Origin: a virus
Strand: one strand, 5' to 3'
IMG/VR virus record: IMGVR_UViG_3300020000_000053
Coordinates: 1 to 30,823 of that record
Length of the DNA stretch: 30,823 nucleotides
Shown here: positions 20,520-28,840 of the stretch, one piece after another
How positions within the stretch are numbered: position 1 is the stretch's first letter
Layout of the letters: each line of letters begins with the position of its first letter
Made by a program: the position numbers and the translations under genes
The notes under the pieces: generated by a model
Told to the model about the DNA's origin: nothing
The model's input: the letters and a program-made list of their open reading frames with translations, nothing else
The model's database searches: none

Positions 20520-20951
20520 ATGGCCGCGAAAACTATCAGCTATTGCACCGCTATTTTGGCACTGTTGCTCAACGCAACGGCCATCGCCAACGTAGCGGAT
20601 AACGCGGCGTCTTCGCCGCTCACCAGCCTTTACCTTTCGCTGCACACCGCCAGCCCTGGCGTGAGCGGCAACCAGACAACCAACGAAGCCGCCTACGGGT
20701 CTTATGCCCGCGTCGGCATCACCCGAAATTCCAGCGGCTTCACCGTCGCTTCGGCCGTGGCCACTCTCACCAGCGCGCAGAACTTCCCCACCGCGTCCAG
20801 CGGTTCGGAAACCGAAACCTTTATGGGCGTCGGGTCCGCTTCGTCCGGTGCGGGCGTGCTGTACTATTTCGGCCCGCTGTCGCCCACCATTGCCGTGTCC
20901 AACGGCGTCACCCCGCAGCTTCCGACCGGCACGACCATTACCGAATCGTAA
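20520..20951 (+). CDS. Tail fibre-type structural protein
   Basis: 143 residues. ISYCTAILALLLNATAIANVADNAASSPLTSLYLSLHTASPGVSG, then TNEAAYGSYARVGITRNSSGF, ending SNGVTPQLPTGTTI, follows a common phage virion protein pattern (L.LIFNATAIANIADNA...LYVSLHTADPG...Y.RV...R). Such proteins are usually placed with tail fibre or appendage genes. The Ser/Thr/Gly-rich beta pattern fits a small structural subunit. The N-terminal hydrophobic stretch is part of this family and need not be a signal peptide. Translation may be controlled by the hairpin just upstream. Confidence 0.7.
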   Translation: MAAKTISYCTAILALLLNATAIANVADNAASSPLTSLYLSLHTASPGVSGNQTTNEAAYGSYARVGITRNSSGFTVASAVATLTSAQNFPTASSGSETETFMGVGSASSGAGVLYYFGPLSPTIAVSNGVTPQLPTGTTITES

Positions 20952-20976
20952 AGCTCGCGGCACAGTATTGAACGCG

Positions 20977-21010
20977 AAGGGCCGGCCGGCTTCGTCGGTC
21001 GGCCCTTTCC
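20977..21010 (+). terminator. Intrinsic terminator-like hairpin
   Basis: A 14-bp stem (20977-20990 with 20994-21007, two G.T pairs) with a 3-base loop and a short TTTCC tail, between the genes at 20520 and 21026. The weak T-run suggests partial termination or mRNA stabilisation. Confidence 0.55.
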
Positions 21011-21025
21011 ACTTAGGGGGCTGCA

Positions 21026-22219
21026 ATGACTTTCCGTTATGCCGACTACACCAAGCAAATAACCGGCGCGGCCATCGGCACAGGCGCCTTTGTGTTCACC
21101 GGCACGCCAACCGGCTTCGCGGCCTTTAGCGCAATCCCCAGCATCGCCAACGGTGATGTTGTGCCGTACAGCGCATGGGACGGCGCCGGCAACCGCGAAG
21201 TGGGTTGGGGCACCTACAACACCGGCGGGTCGGTGACGCGAACCACCGTCACGCGCAGCACCAACGGCAACGCCCTGGTGAATTTCACCAACCCGGTTAC
21301 GGTGTGGTGCGATGCGTCGGCCGCTTCGCTTCCGCTTAAGGATCAAAACGGCGCGCTGTTATATACGGTTGCCAGCGGTGCCGCCGCCGCGTTGGATATT
21401 ACCCAAACCTTTAATGGTGGGGGTGCTATTGCTCAAATTTCCAATGTCGGCACCGGGCAGGCGTCGTCCCAATTTCGGGCCAACAACGCCACCCACACAT
21501 TTGGTTTCGTTATGCACGGAACCGGCTTTACTACGTCCGGTGCGGACAAGCAGGATGGCGGGCGCATCTTTACCGATGGTGTCGGCGGCATCTGCATAGA
21601 TTCGTCTAATGCCTCCGCCAACATTGAAATGTGGATTGGCGGCACGCGGTGGGTGCAGTTCACCAACGGTAGCGCGCAAATTCTCGCGCCATGCGATTTC
21701 CCCAACGCTGTTTCAATTGAAGGATTTGGCGGGTCTATCAGTATCAACGGCAACACAATTAGCGGCGGAACGCCTTATGGCGTCGCGGTGGTGTCCAACG
21801 GTTCGGGCGGCGTCCAAGTTCTTCCCGGCGCCACGTCATGGTCTATCTATTCATCGCGCGAGTACAAGCGGGATATTAAACCGCTATCGGGTGATCCCTA
21901 TGAACGCAACAGGCTGTTAAAGGGCTACACGTTCTTTTACAACGAAGACGCGCCCGGCACTGCGCGCCGCATTGGTCTTATGTACGAAGACAGCGTGAAA
22001 GCATTGCCGGAAGCAACCGGGATTGCGGAACGGCTGGAACACACCGACCCGAAAACAAAAAAGGTAACGGTGCGGCCCGAACGCAAAATGCTTTCGTTGG
22101 AAGCCCATGTGCCGCACCTGGTGGACGTGTGCAACAAACTCATAGACGACGTGTTGGCGTCGCGTGAGGAAATTGCGGCGCTGCGCGCGGAATTGGCGAC
22201 GCTCAAAGCGCGGGGGTAA
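21026..22219 (+). CDS. Tail fibre/spike with S74-type intramolecular chaperone domain
   Basis: 397 residues; AGGGGG ribosome binding site 6 bases upstream. The N-terminal FRYADYTKQITGAAIGTGAFVF and DRTTVT-like segments resemble phage fibre attachment parts. The middle is Gly/Ser/Asn-rich beta structure. The last 120 residues start SSREYKRDIKPL (about residue 276) and run to LSLEAHVPHLVDVCNKLIDDVLASREEIAALRAELATLKARG, the hallmark of a peptidase S74 chaperone of endosialidase: a Ser at the cleavage point, then a C-terminal trimeric coiled coil. This domain helps trimerise the fibre and then cuts itself off. A host-recognition protein. Confidence 0.85.
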   Translation: MTFRYADYTKQITGAAIGTGAFVFTGTPTGFAAFSAIPSIANGDVVPYSAWDGAGNREVGWGTYNTGGSVTRTTVTRSTNGNALVNFTNPVTVWCDASAASLPLKDQNGALLYTVASGAAAALDITQTFNGGGAIAQISNVGTGQASSQFRANNATHTFGFVMHGTGFTTSGADKQDGGRIFTDGVGGICIDSSNASANIEMWIGGTRWVQFTNGSAQILAPCDFPNAVSIEGFGGSISINGNTISGGTPYGVAVVSNGSGGVQVLPGATSWSIYSSREYKRDIKPLSGDPYERNRLLKGYTFFYNEDAPGTARRIGLMYEDSVKALPEATGIAERLEHTDPKTKKVTVRPERKMLSLEAHVPHLVDVCNKLIDDVLASREEIAALRAELATLKARG

Positions 22220-22222
22220 ACC

Positions 22223-23536
22223 GTGCTTGGCTTTGACGCCCTTAGCGCATATGGCATTGCCGACGCACCCACCACAGTAGCGGGCGCGGGAACGTGCGCC
22301 GGCGCGGCTGTCTTCGCTGGCGTCGGCAAGACGCTCAAGCGCACCGCCGGCAATCCTGCGGGCGCTGCTGTTGTGGCCGGCACCACCAAAACCTTGCGCG
22401 CCACCGTTGGTTCGTGCGTCGGTGCCGCTGTCGTCGTCGCACCAATCAAAGCATTTCGGAAAACTGCTGGCACGGCCGCCGGCGCGGCTACCCTCGCGGG
22501 CGGGCTGCGCGCGAACGCACGCGGTGCCGGCACATGCGCGGGCGCGGCTGTCGTATCGGGCACCACCAAGTCCACCAACAAGGGCGCAGGAACGTGCGCC
22601 GGCGATTCGGTTGTGTTCGGCGGTGCGCGCGTGCGCGGCGGCGGGGCCGGGACGTGCGCTGGTTCTTCCACACTTGTGGGAGTCTTCCGCGCTACCAAAC
22701 GCGCTATGGCCACCTGCGCCGGCGCCGCCACCGTCGCCGGCGTCGGCAAAACCTTGGAACGCACCGCCGGCACGATGCAGGGCGCGGCCGTCGTCGTCGC
22801 GCCTGGCTTGGCGTTGCGGATCACGCACGGCACGATGCAGGGCGCGGCCGTCGTTGCTGCTGGCGCGCGAGGCGTGGCGCACGCTGCGGGCCACGCCGTC
22901 GGCGGGTCGGTCCTGGCTGGCGTCGGCCGCTCTATCAATCGGGCGCGCGGTATCATCATAGGCGGCGCCGTCGTCGCCGGCGCAGGGCGTGCACTCGCGC
23001 GTACCGCCTGCCATGCGGTAGGCGTCGCGGTCGTCCAGGGGCGCGCGAAGTCCACCAACCAGATTGCGGGAACGATGGTGGGCGCCGCCACCGTCGCCGG
23101 CGTCGGTCGTTTAATCCGCCGCGCTGCTGGCACGGCTGCGGGCGCCGCTGTCGTCGCCGGCGTCGGCAAGCTGTTGAAGCGTACCGCAGGCACGGCCGCC
23201 GGCACAGCCACGGTTGCCGGCCACACCAAGCAATTTAAGTTAGCCGCAGGACACGCCGCCGGCGCGGGCTTTGTGTTCGGCGTCACCAAGAAAGTACACG
23301 CCGGTGCGGCCCATGCCGGCGGTGCTGCTGTTGTCGTGGGGCGGCCACTTGCACAGCGACGCGGCGCGGGCACAATGTCGGGCGCCGCGTCGCTGTCGGG
23401 TGTTGGCCAGGTGCGCCGCTTCGCGCGAGGCGCCGGCACAATACAAGGCGCGGCTGTTGTGGCTGCAACGGCGGCTTACGTTCCTGTCGCTGCGCCTCAC
23501 AACATTCTCAAAGCGAGGTCGGGCACCTATGGCTGA
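22223..23536 (+). CDS. Giant 20-residue-repeat virion/adhesin-like protein (about 20 repeats)
   Basis: 437 residues from a GTG with GGGGG upstream. After a 20-residue head (LGFDALSAYGIADAP) almost the whole protein is about twenty tandem copies of a 20-residue unit of the form AGT(C/M/A)xGAAVVxGxxK..., with exact 60-base spacing in DNA. The tail NILKARSGTYG resembles the end of the second repeat protein (NILEGEREYG). Gly/Ala-rich VV repeats suggest a stacked beta-solenoid or fibrous rod, and related repeats occur in phage fibre regions; this is inference. Several repeats carry Cys at position 4. It lies between the S74 fibre and the cupin-like gene. The opposite strand also reads open across the array, which is a repeat artefact. 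Confidence 0.72.
   Translation: MLGFDALSAYGIADAPTTVAGAGTCAGAAVFAGVGKTLKRTAGNPAGAAVVAGTTKTLRATVGSCVGAAVVVAPIKAFRKTAGTAAGAATLAGGLRANARGAGTCAGAAVVSGTTKSTNKGAGTCAGDSVVFGGARVRGGGAGTCAGSSTLVGVFRATKRAMATCAGAATVAGVGKTLERTAGTMQGAAVVVAPGLALRITHGTMQGAAVVAAGARGVAHAAGHAVGGSVLAGVGRSINRARGIIIGGAVVAGAGRALARTACHAVGVAVVQGRAKSTNQIAGTMVGAATVAGVGRLIRRAAGTAAGAAVVAGVGKLLKRTAGTAAGTATVAGHTKQFKLAAGHAAGAGFVFGVTKKVHAGAAHAGGAAVVVGRPLAQRRGAGTMSGAASLSGVGQVRRFARGAGTIQGAAVVAATAAYVPVAAPHNILKARSGTYG
22283..23470 (+). repeat. Tandem 60-bp repeat array A
   Basis: About twenty 60-base units inside the coding frame. They keep exact register from about 22283 until the last unit, which is shifted by 6 bases. The most conserved part encodes GAAVVAG. 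Units diverge mainly at the ends, so this is an old array rather than a fresh duplication. Confidence 0.85.
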
Positions 23537-23915
23537 ATATGTTGCAGGGCATGAGTATGTGCGCGAGCCCAACGGACTGTTGGAAACTGGCGCGGTGGTG
23601 GAAACTCATCGCCATAATTTTTTTCACAATACGCATTTGAAGAAAGGCTATTGGGAAGTCCACAGGTTTGAACCCTTGTTGGGCACGGACCTTGTACAAG
23701 TTACGGGGAACGACCAAAAGCCGTTATGGCGTCCACTTCCATTGTTGCGTGTGCATGGCGGGGGTCCGCGTTCTATCGTTCCAATTCCTGGCAACATGCA
23801 GCACAAATTTGTGTTGCTTGACGGCCCTGGTTTTTACAGTTGCAATTTTTGTCACCGTCACCCGGACGGTACGATTTCCGAAACCTTTACCGGCTGGTTG
23901 GATGCTTACCGCTAA
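23529..23915 (+). CDS. Cupin-like small protein in the fibre region
   Basis: 128 residues; the start overlaps the repeat-protein stop by 8 bases. VETHRHNFFHNTHLKKGYWEVHRF supplies several histidines, and later PIPGNMQHKFVLLDGPGFYSCNFCHRHPDG recalls the second half of small cupins (G..H.F..L..G.Y.C..SHR.pdG). This would be a beta-barrel that may bind a metal; the activity is unknown. The DNA here is visibly poorer in GC than its neighbours, suggesting acquisition by transfer. Its last base starts the next gene (TAATG). Confidence 0.6.
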   Translation: MAEYVAGHEYVREPNGLLETGAVVETHRHNFFHNTHLKKGYWEVHRFEPLLGTDLVQVTGNDQKPLWRPLPLLRVHGGGPRSIVPIPGNMQHKFVLLDGPGFYSCNFCHRHPDGTISETFTGWLDAYR

Positions 23916-24589
23916 TGAGTGAGATTTTACTTCGCGTAAAAGACGCTGGGTTGCCAACCGACGCCAAACAGGGCGACGTGATTTTGGTTAAGCCAGATGG
24001 CGCGACGTGGGGCGATTGTGAAATAGGAAGCCCAACATACCAGCAAGCCCAAGTATCCTATGGGTATCGTGACGTTACCTTGCTTATGAAAAAGGGCTTT
24101 GATTTTAGCTTAAACATCACCGACCCCGGCCAAATCGCAAATAACGAAGTGCTGATGGTCAATCGGTCCTTGTGGACGCCGGCGTTGGATGATTCCAATT
24201 GGAAGGACGAAGTTAGATTTAATGGTAAGGATGCGGAATTAAGTACGATAGGTTTCCGCCAGTACCGCCGCGTCGTGACGGGCTATATTGAAAAACCGAT
24301 TAAAGAACACCCGCACGGCGTCCATAATTTTTGGCGAGTGGTGCGCCTTCCCCTGGTGAATGTAGCAAAAGCAAGCACGTTGCTAGCGCCGGAAATAGAC
24401 ACGGACCCGCAAAATCCCAACCCTAATTTGCAGTTTCGCCAGTTCTATATTGACTTCACGAAAGTGTTGCCTGGTACTTTCAAAAAGTTTTTGGACGACG
24501 ACACGCGCAAAGCCGGCGCGCTAACTGCCAACCTCACCGAAAAACAATTTGACGGCCTAATATCTAAACGGGAACCGATACCCTTCTAA
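23915..24589 (+). CDS. Hypothetical protein in the low-GC fibre cassette
   Basis: 224 residues from the ATG at 23915 (TAATG overlap). The start LLRVKDAGLPTDAKQGDVILVKPDGATWGDCE resembles short phage structural proteins that begin with a GD.V.V.PDG segment. The rest (VNRSLWTPALDDSNWKDEVRFNG and FRQYRRVVTGYIEKPI) is not recognised. It has no cysteine-rich or signal sequence. Its stop overlaps the start of the next gene (TAATG), so the cupin-like, this and the following protein form one translational unit, probably a virion component. Confidence 0.6.
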   Translation: MSEILLRVKDAGLPTDAKQGDVILVKPDGATWGDCEIGSPTYQQAQVSYGYRDVTLLMKKGFDFSLNITDPGQIANNEVLMVNRSLWTPALDDSNWKDEVRFNGKDAELSTIGFRQYRRVVTGYIEKPIKEHPHGVHNFWRVVRLPLVNVAKASTLLAPEIDTDPQNPNPNLQFRQFYIDFTKVLPGTFKKFLDDDTRKAGALTANLTEKQFDGLISKREPIPF

Positions 24590-26433
24590 TGTCCACAACG
24601 TCCACCATAGGTTCGGCTGGCGGCCGCAATTACACCGACCCACAAAGTTGGTGGAACGCCTTTGCTGTGGGTGGGTGGATTGGCGAAATGTACAACGATA
24701 GTTTATTCGCGCCCGCCAACACCTACGATTTTAACGGAAAGTCCACTAGCTCAACAGACTTTGCGCGACTTACCGCCGCCACCGGACAGTCCTTTGTGGA
24801 CAATGGCGCCAATCCTTTGCAATTCGACCAAAGCAAAGGCGTGGCAATAGACCAACAGAATTTATATAGAAACACTTTATCGGTGCAAAACGATTGGGTG
24901 TCTGTGTCGCGTTTGCAGCTTAAAAATAGCGGCAACGGCTTAGTATATTCCAATAACGGAAACACAGGAAGTAACAGCGGTCGCAACACTTCTCAAATGA
25001 TTTTCGATAACGCCGCAGGCAGTTTAGTAACGCTGCTTTTTCGTCAAGGCGTACACACCAATTTTCTATTGGTGGAAAGACGAACTGGTGGAGTTGCAGT
25101 TTCTTTTGATTATGTCGTAGCGGGTACGACGGTGGCAAACGCCACTATTGTAAGACCTTCAAATCTATCTGCTGCCGCTACGGCTATAACAAACGACAAT
25201 GGTTCGTCGTCATGGCCGCGCGTCATCAATACTAGCGTGTTCAATTTTAGCACGCTTGCCAGTCAAAATAATTCTTCCCATTCGTCCGGGTCCAACAACG
25301 CCACCGATCTGGCAAGCATCGGCTGGGGTTCTGGCAATCAAACGTCGCTCACATATACCGCGCAATTCAACGACACCACCGTGTCGGGCGGTATGGATTT
25401 CAAAGTTAAGGCGGGGTCCGCGCTTATCGCCAACGGAAATACGGACACCACGGATATTCCGGGGTCTATCGACATTTTCAACAATGCGCGCGGCGTGTCG
25501 TGGACGATTGGTTGCTATCAATACCCGGCCGCCGGCGGAAGCGCCGGCACAATGGTGGGCGCGGCTGTCGTCGCCGGAGTTGGCAAAGCATTCCGCGCCA
25601 CGTCGGGCACAATGGCCGGTGTTGCGGTCGTCGCTGCTGTTGGGCACGGCACTGCGTCGGTAGCGGGGACGTGCGCGGGCGCGGCCGTTGTCGCCGGCGC
25701 CGCGTTCACCTTGCGACGAACCGCAGGGGCATGCACGGGCGCGGCTGTTGTGGCCGGCTTTGGCATTGCACAGCGACGAAGCGCAGGGACGTGTGCTGGC
25801 GCCGCCGTGGTGTCGGGCGTCACTAACAATATGCAAGCGACCGCAGGAACGTGCGCGGGCGCGGCCGTCGTCGCCGGCGTAGGTAAAACCATCATTCGTT
25901 CGTCGGCCACATGCTTGGGCGCGGCGGTGGTGAGCGGTGGCGCGCGTGCTATGGCCCGAATGGCTGGCACCTGTACCGGCAATTCGTCCTGTAATGGCAT
26001 CACGTCGGGTTCGGTGGGCGCTGCGGCGGGCACCTGTGCCGGCGCTGCGGTCGTCGCGGCCTTCGGTGCGCGCCGTGTTGCGGTCGCGGGAACGTGCGTG
26101 GGTGCCGCTGTCGTCGCCGGCGTCGGCAAAATCATTAAGCCAAGCGCGGGCACCTGTGCCGGCGCGGCTGTTGTCGTCGGTGGTGGGCGCGTGCGCGTGC
26201 CGACGGCGGGCACCTGTGCCGGTGCGGCCGTCGTGTCGGGCGCCACCGCGAAGCGAATTGGCGGTGCGGGGACGTGCGCCGGCGCCGCTGTCGTGCTAGG
26301 TGTGAGCGGCAACGGGGGATTGACGCCCGCCAAAGGGGTAATAATCGCCGGCGCGACCGTCCAGGGCTACGGTGGCGCTGTTCCGATGGCCAACTATTTG
26401 AACATTCTGGAAGGCGAACGGGAATATGGTTAG
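24589..26433 (+). CDS. Tail/adhesin protein: beta-structure head plus 20-residue-repeat tail
   Basis: 614 residues. The first 320 residues are Ser/Asn/Thr-rich beta sequence (NDSLFAPANTYDFNGKSTSS, LVTLLFRQGVHTNFLLVERR), as in phage appendage domains with beta-sandwich or beta-helix folds, on visibly lower-GC DNA. From about residue 320 the chain switches to about thirteen copies of the 20-residue unit (AGTCAGAAVVAGVGK type), with GC-rich DNA and 60-base spacing. Ten or so repeats carry Cys at position 4. The end NILEGEREYG matches the end of the paralogue at 22223. It looks like a swappable head on a conserved repeat stalk. Confidence 0.72.
   Translation: MSTTSTIGSAGGRNYTDPQSWWNAFAVGGWIGEMYNDSLFAPANTYDFNGKSTSSTDFARLTAATGQSFVDNGANPLQFDQSKGVAIDQQNLYRNTLSVQNDWVSVSRLQLKNSGNGLVYSNNGNTGSNSGRNTSQMIFDNAAGSLVTLLFRQGVHTNFLLVERRTGGVAVSFDYVVAGTTVANATIVRPSNLSAAATAITNDNGSSSWPRVINTSVFNFSTLASQNNSSHSSGSNNATDLASIGWGSGNQTSLTYTAQFNDTTVSGGMDFKVKAGSALIANGNTDTTDIPGSIDIFNNARGVSWTIGCYQYPAAGGSAGTMVGAAVVAGVGKAFRATSGTMAGVAVVAAVGHGTASVAGTCAGAAVVAGAAFTLRRTAGACTGAAVVAGFGIAQRRSAGTCAGAAVVSGVTNNMQATAGTCAGAAVVAGVGKTIIRSSATCLGAAVVSGGARAMARMAGTCTGNSSCNGITSGSVGAAAGTCAGAAVVAAFGARRVAVAGTCVGAAVVAGVGKIIKPSAGTCAGAAVVVGGGRVRVPTAGTCAGAAVVSGATAKRIGGAGTCAGAAVVLGVSGNGGLTPAKGVIIAGATVQGYGGAVPMANYLNILEGEREYG
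25540..26330 (+). repeat. Tandem 60-bp repeat array B
   Basis: About thirteen 60-base units in frame, in exact register except for one extra codon near 26027. They have the same consensus as array A, with more Cys-bearing copies (GTCAGAAVV). The unit near 25980 is the most degenerate (GNSSCNG). Confidence 0.85.
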
Positions 26434-26755
26434 GGCTGTAGGGGATTTTTTAGACGCCGACCCGACAACGGACGACTATTACACCTTCGATTTTGTGAAC
26501 AACCTGGCGCCGGGCGACAGTCTGATAGCGGGCAACGTGTCGTGGATCATTGCCACGCTCAAAGGCGTGGACCCCGGCACGCCACAAGACTATCTGTTGG
26601 CGGGCGTGTTCGTGTATGGCACGCGAATCACCATCAAAGCCGGCGGGTTTTTGCCGGGCGTAAAGTACAAGATGCAAGGATTTACGGGCCTAACTGCGTT
26701 CGGCAACCAGCGCGACCTATGGGCGACCGTCACGGGGGCTAAAGTCGGATGCTAG
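26426..26755 (+). CDS. Small virion-type beta protein
   Basis: 109 residues, overlapping the previous stop by 8 bases. DPTTDDYYTFDFVNNLAPGDSLIAGNVSWIIA then GVFVYGTRITIKAGGFLPGVKYKMQGFTGL follows a widespread small phage beta-sandwich pattern (D...Y.FDW...L..GD.I..S.W...G...G..Y.........G). These proteins sit among structural genes and probably decorate or link virion parts. Its stop overlaps the portal start by 7 bases. Confidence 0.65.
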   Translation: MVRAVGDFLDADPTTDDYYTFDFVNNLAPGDSLIAGNVSWIIATLKGVDPGTPQDYLLAGVFVYGTRITIKAGGFLPGVKYKMQGFTGLTAFGNQRDLWATVTGAKVGC

Positions 26756-28476
26756 ACGCCACCAAAAACGCGCTTATCGCCATGACGCCTTTGCGCGGTG
26801 AGATTTTGCCGCCCGCGTCCGCGCACATGCCGGCGCAAGGTTTCTTTTCAACCGTAGCGCGCCAGCCCTACGCCTGGCGGCCCGAAGAAAACTTGGCGTT
26901 GTGGCTGCAACGCATGACGCCTTCGGTTTTTCAGCGCACGCACAAGGACGTGCAAAGCGTTGCCGTGTCGGTCGGCATGGACAGCGCGATAGAAGTAACG
27001 CCCGTTCGCTTTGCGATGGACGACAACAGCTTGAAAGACGCGTATGTGCTTAACAGCGGCATGCCTATGCCCGACGTGCAAATTACTTGGTACGCGGCGC
27101 AATCTTTTATCGGCTACCAAATGTGTGCCGTGTTGTTGCAGCATTGGTTTATTGACCAGGCTTGCACCATGCCTCCGCGCGACGCTATCCGCAACGGCTA
27201 CGACGTGGCGCGCAGCGACGGGGAAAAACTCCCGCCCAAGGTGGTGGACGAATTTAAAAAACTGGACAAGCGCTTTAAGGCGAAGTGGAACTGCGCCGAA
27301 GCGGTGCGCAAGTGCCGCGCGTTCGGTATCCGCGTGATACTTTTCGAGGTCGCAAGCACCGACCCCGATTATTATTTGAAGCCGTTTAATCCCGATGGCG
27401 TCACGCCGGGAAGCTACAAGGGCATGTCCCAAGTGGACCCGTATTGGATCACGCCCGAATTGGACTTTAACGCCAGCGCCAACCCGGCTTCCAAACACTT
27501 CTATGAGCCGACTTACTGGCGCATCAATGGGAAACGCTATCACCGCTCGCACCTGGTGGTGTTGAAGACGTGCGAAGTGCCCGACGTTTTGAAGCCCACC
27601 TATTTTTATGGTGGCATCCCATTGCCCCAACGCATTTACGAACGTGTCTACGCGGCCGAACGGACGACCAATGAAGGCCCGCAGCTTGCCTTGACGAAGC
27701 GAACCACCGTCGTGGAAGGCGTGGACATGGCCGCAGCCGCCGCCAACCAAGCGGAGTTTCAAAAGCGGATACAGGATTGGGCCTATATGCGCGACAACTA
27801 CGGCGTGCGCCTGTCGGGCGGCACCGAAAAGGTGGCGCAATTCGACACGGCACTAGCCGACGTGGACACCGTGATTATGACGCAATGGCAAATCGCTTGC
27901 GCTATCGCACAGGTGCCGGCCACAAAGATGCTAGGCGTACAGCCCAAGGGCTTCAACGCCACGGGTGAGAGTGAGGAAGCCAATTATCACGAAAGCCTAG
28001 AAAGCATCCAAGAACACGACATGGCGCCGATACTGGACAGGCACCATTTGCTTTGCGTGCGGTCGTATATCTGCCCGAAATTCAAGTGCGAGCCGTTTGA
28101 AACGCATGTGGAATTTGCCGACCTGGACGCCGAAACCGCGAAGGAAAAGGCCGAACGCGAGTTGGCGGAGAGCAACGCGGACAAGAATTGGTCCGACACT
28201 GGCGCGGTGGATGGCATAGACGTGCGCAACAAGCTGATAAATCGCAAGGGCGGAAGCTACTACGGTATTGAGGAAGCCATGCCGGAAGGCCCGCGCCCCG
28301 ATACGGTCGTGGACCCCGACGCGCCGAAGACCGCGCCCAACACTCCGCCAAGCCAACAGCCCGCAGGGGCGCCGCCGGCACAGCAACCAGGCCAAAAGCA
28401 GCCGATGAATCCGGCCGCAGCTAAGGCAATGGACGCGGCGTTGGCGGTAATCGCCGGCGCAATGGCGGGTGGGTAG
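26749..28476 (+). CDS. Portal protein, DUF1073 type
   Basis: 575 residues. The region from LALWLQRMTPSVFQRTHKDV through DVQITWYAAQSFIGYQMCAVLLQHWFIDQACTMPPRDAIRNGYDV, and the later NPASKHFYEPTYWRINGKRYHRSHLVV, IPLPQRIYERVYAAERTTNEGPQLA, IACAIAQVPATKMLGVQPKGFNATGESEEANYHESLESIQEHDMAP, is the DUF1073 portal pattern. The C-terminus is Pro/Gln/Ala-rich (PPSQQPAGAPPAQQ). The portal forms the dodecameric ring at the capsid vertex through which terminase pumps DNA. It overlaps the genes on both sides, as usual in a head operon. Confidence 0.93.
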   Translation: MLDATKNALIAMTPLRGEILPPASAHMPAQGFFSTVARQPYAWRPEENLALWLQRMTPSVFQRTHKDVQSVAVSVGMDSAIEVTPVRFAMDDNSLKDAYVLNSGMPMPDVQITWYAAQSFIGYQMCAVLLQHWFIDQACTMPPRDAIRNGYDVARSDGEKLPPKVVDEFKKLDKRFKAKWNCAEAVRKCRAFGIRVILFEVASTDPDYYLKPFNPDGVTPGSYKGMSQVDPYWITPELDFNASANPASKHFYEPTYWRINGKRYHRSHLVVLKTCEVPDVLKPTYFYGGIPLPQRIYERVYAAERTTNEGPQLALTKRTTVVEGVDMAAAAANQAEFQKRIQDWAYMRDNYGVRLSGGTEKVAQFDTALADVDTVIMTQWQIACAIAQVPATKMLGVQPKGFNATGESEEANYHESLESIQEHDMAPILDRHHLLCVRSYICPKFKCEPFETHVEFADLDAETAKEKAERELAESNADKNWSDTGAVDGIDVRNKLINRKGGSYYGIEEAMPEGPRPDTVVDPDAPKTAPNTPPSQQPAGAPPAQQPGQKQPMNPAAAKAMDAALAVIAGAMAGG

Positions 28477-28840
28477 GTTGTCGGCAAAGCTCCGCAACGG
28501 GGAAGACGGCTATGTGTCGTTCTGGTGCCCCGGTTGCGATAACGTCCACGCAATCCGCACGGGCGAAGGTGGCCCGCCGCGCTGGGGGTGGGACGGAAAC
28601 GTAGACGCGCCGACCTTCACGCCGTCTATTTTGGTGCGCAGCGGACATTTTGCGCCGGGCCATGAAGGGGAAAAATGTTGGTGCAATTGGGAAGACAAAG
28701 ACCAGTGGCCCGAAATGAAATGTTCTGTCTGTCATTCCTTTGTGACGAACGGGCAAATTATATTCTTGGGTGATTGCACGCACGCGCTGGCGGGGCAAAC
28801 GGTCCCGCTACCGGATTGGCCAACCAAAAATGGTTCGTAG
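28469..28840 (+). CDS. DUF6527 family protein
   Basis: 123 residues from a GTG overlapping the portal stop by 8 bases; a TTG at 28478 is an alternative. YVSFWCPGCDNVHAIRTGEG, WGWDGNVDAPTFTPSILVRSG and CHSFVTNGQIIFLGDCTHALAGQTVPLPDWP match DUF6527, a small phage family with a CxxC and a second Cys/His cluster, probably a structural zinc site. Function unknown. It lies between portal and head morphogenesis genes, where this family often occurs. Confidence 0.85.
   Translation: MGRLSAKLRNGEDGYVSFWCPGCDNVHAIRTGEGGPPRWGWDGNVDAPTFTPSILVRSGHFAPGHEGEKCWCNWEDKDQWPEMKCSVCHSFVTNGQIIFLGDCTHALAGQTVPLPDWPTKNGS

Noticed and set aside
21917-23439. Long open frames on the minus strand (up to 500 codons) across repeat array A
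   Set aside because: They arise because the 60-base unit contains no stop on either strand, so a tandem array keeps every such frame open. The plus-strand frame has start, ribosome binding site, overlaps with neighbours and non-repeat ends; the minus frames do not.
22283-26330. CRISPR-like array or VNTR
   Set aside because: The units are contiguous without spacers, lie in one coding frame, and vary mostly at codon positions that keep the protein pattern; no cas-like gene is near.
25210-26333. Minus-strand open frames across repeat array B
   Set aside because: Same repeat artefact as for array A; low-complexity Pro/Ala/Thr products without ribosome binding sites.
26749-28476. Anti-CBASS nuclease Acb1 instead of portal
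   Set aside because: The DUF1073 family name is sometimes linked to Acb1, but length (575 aa), the portal-type motifs and the position before head morphogenesis fit the portal.
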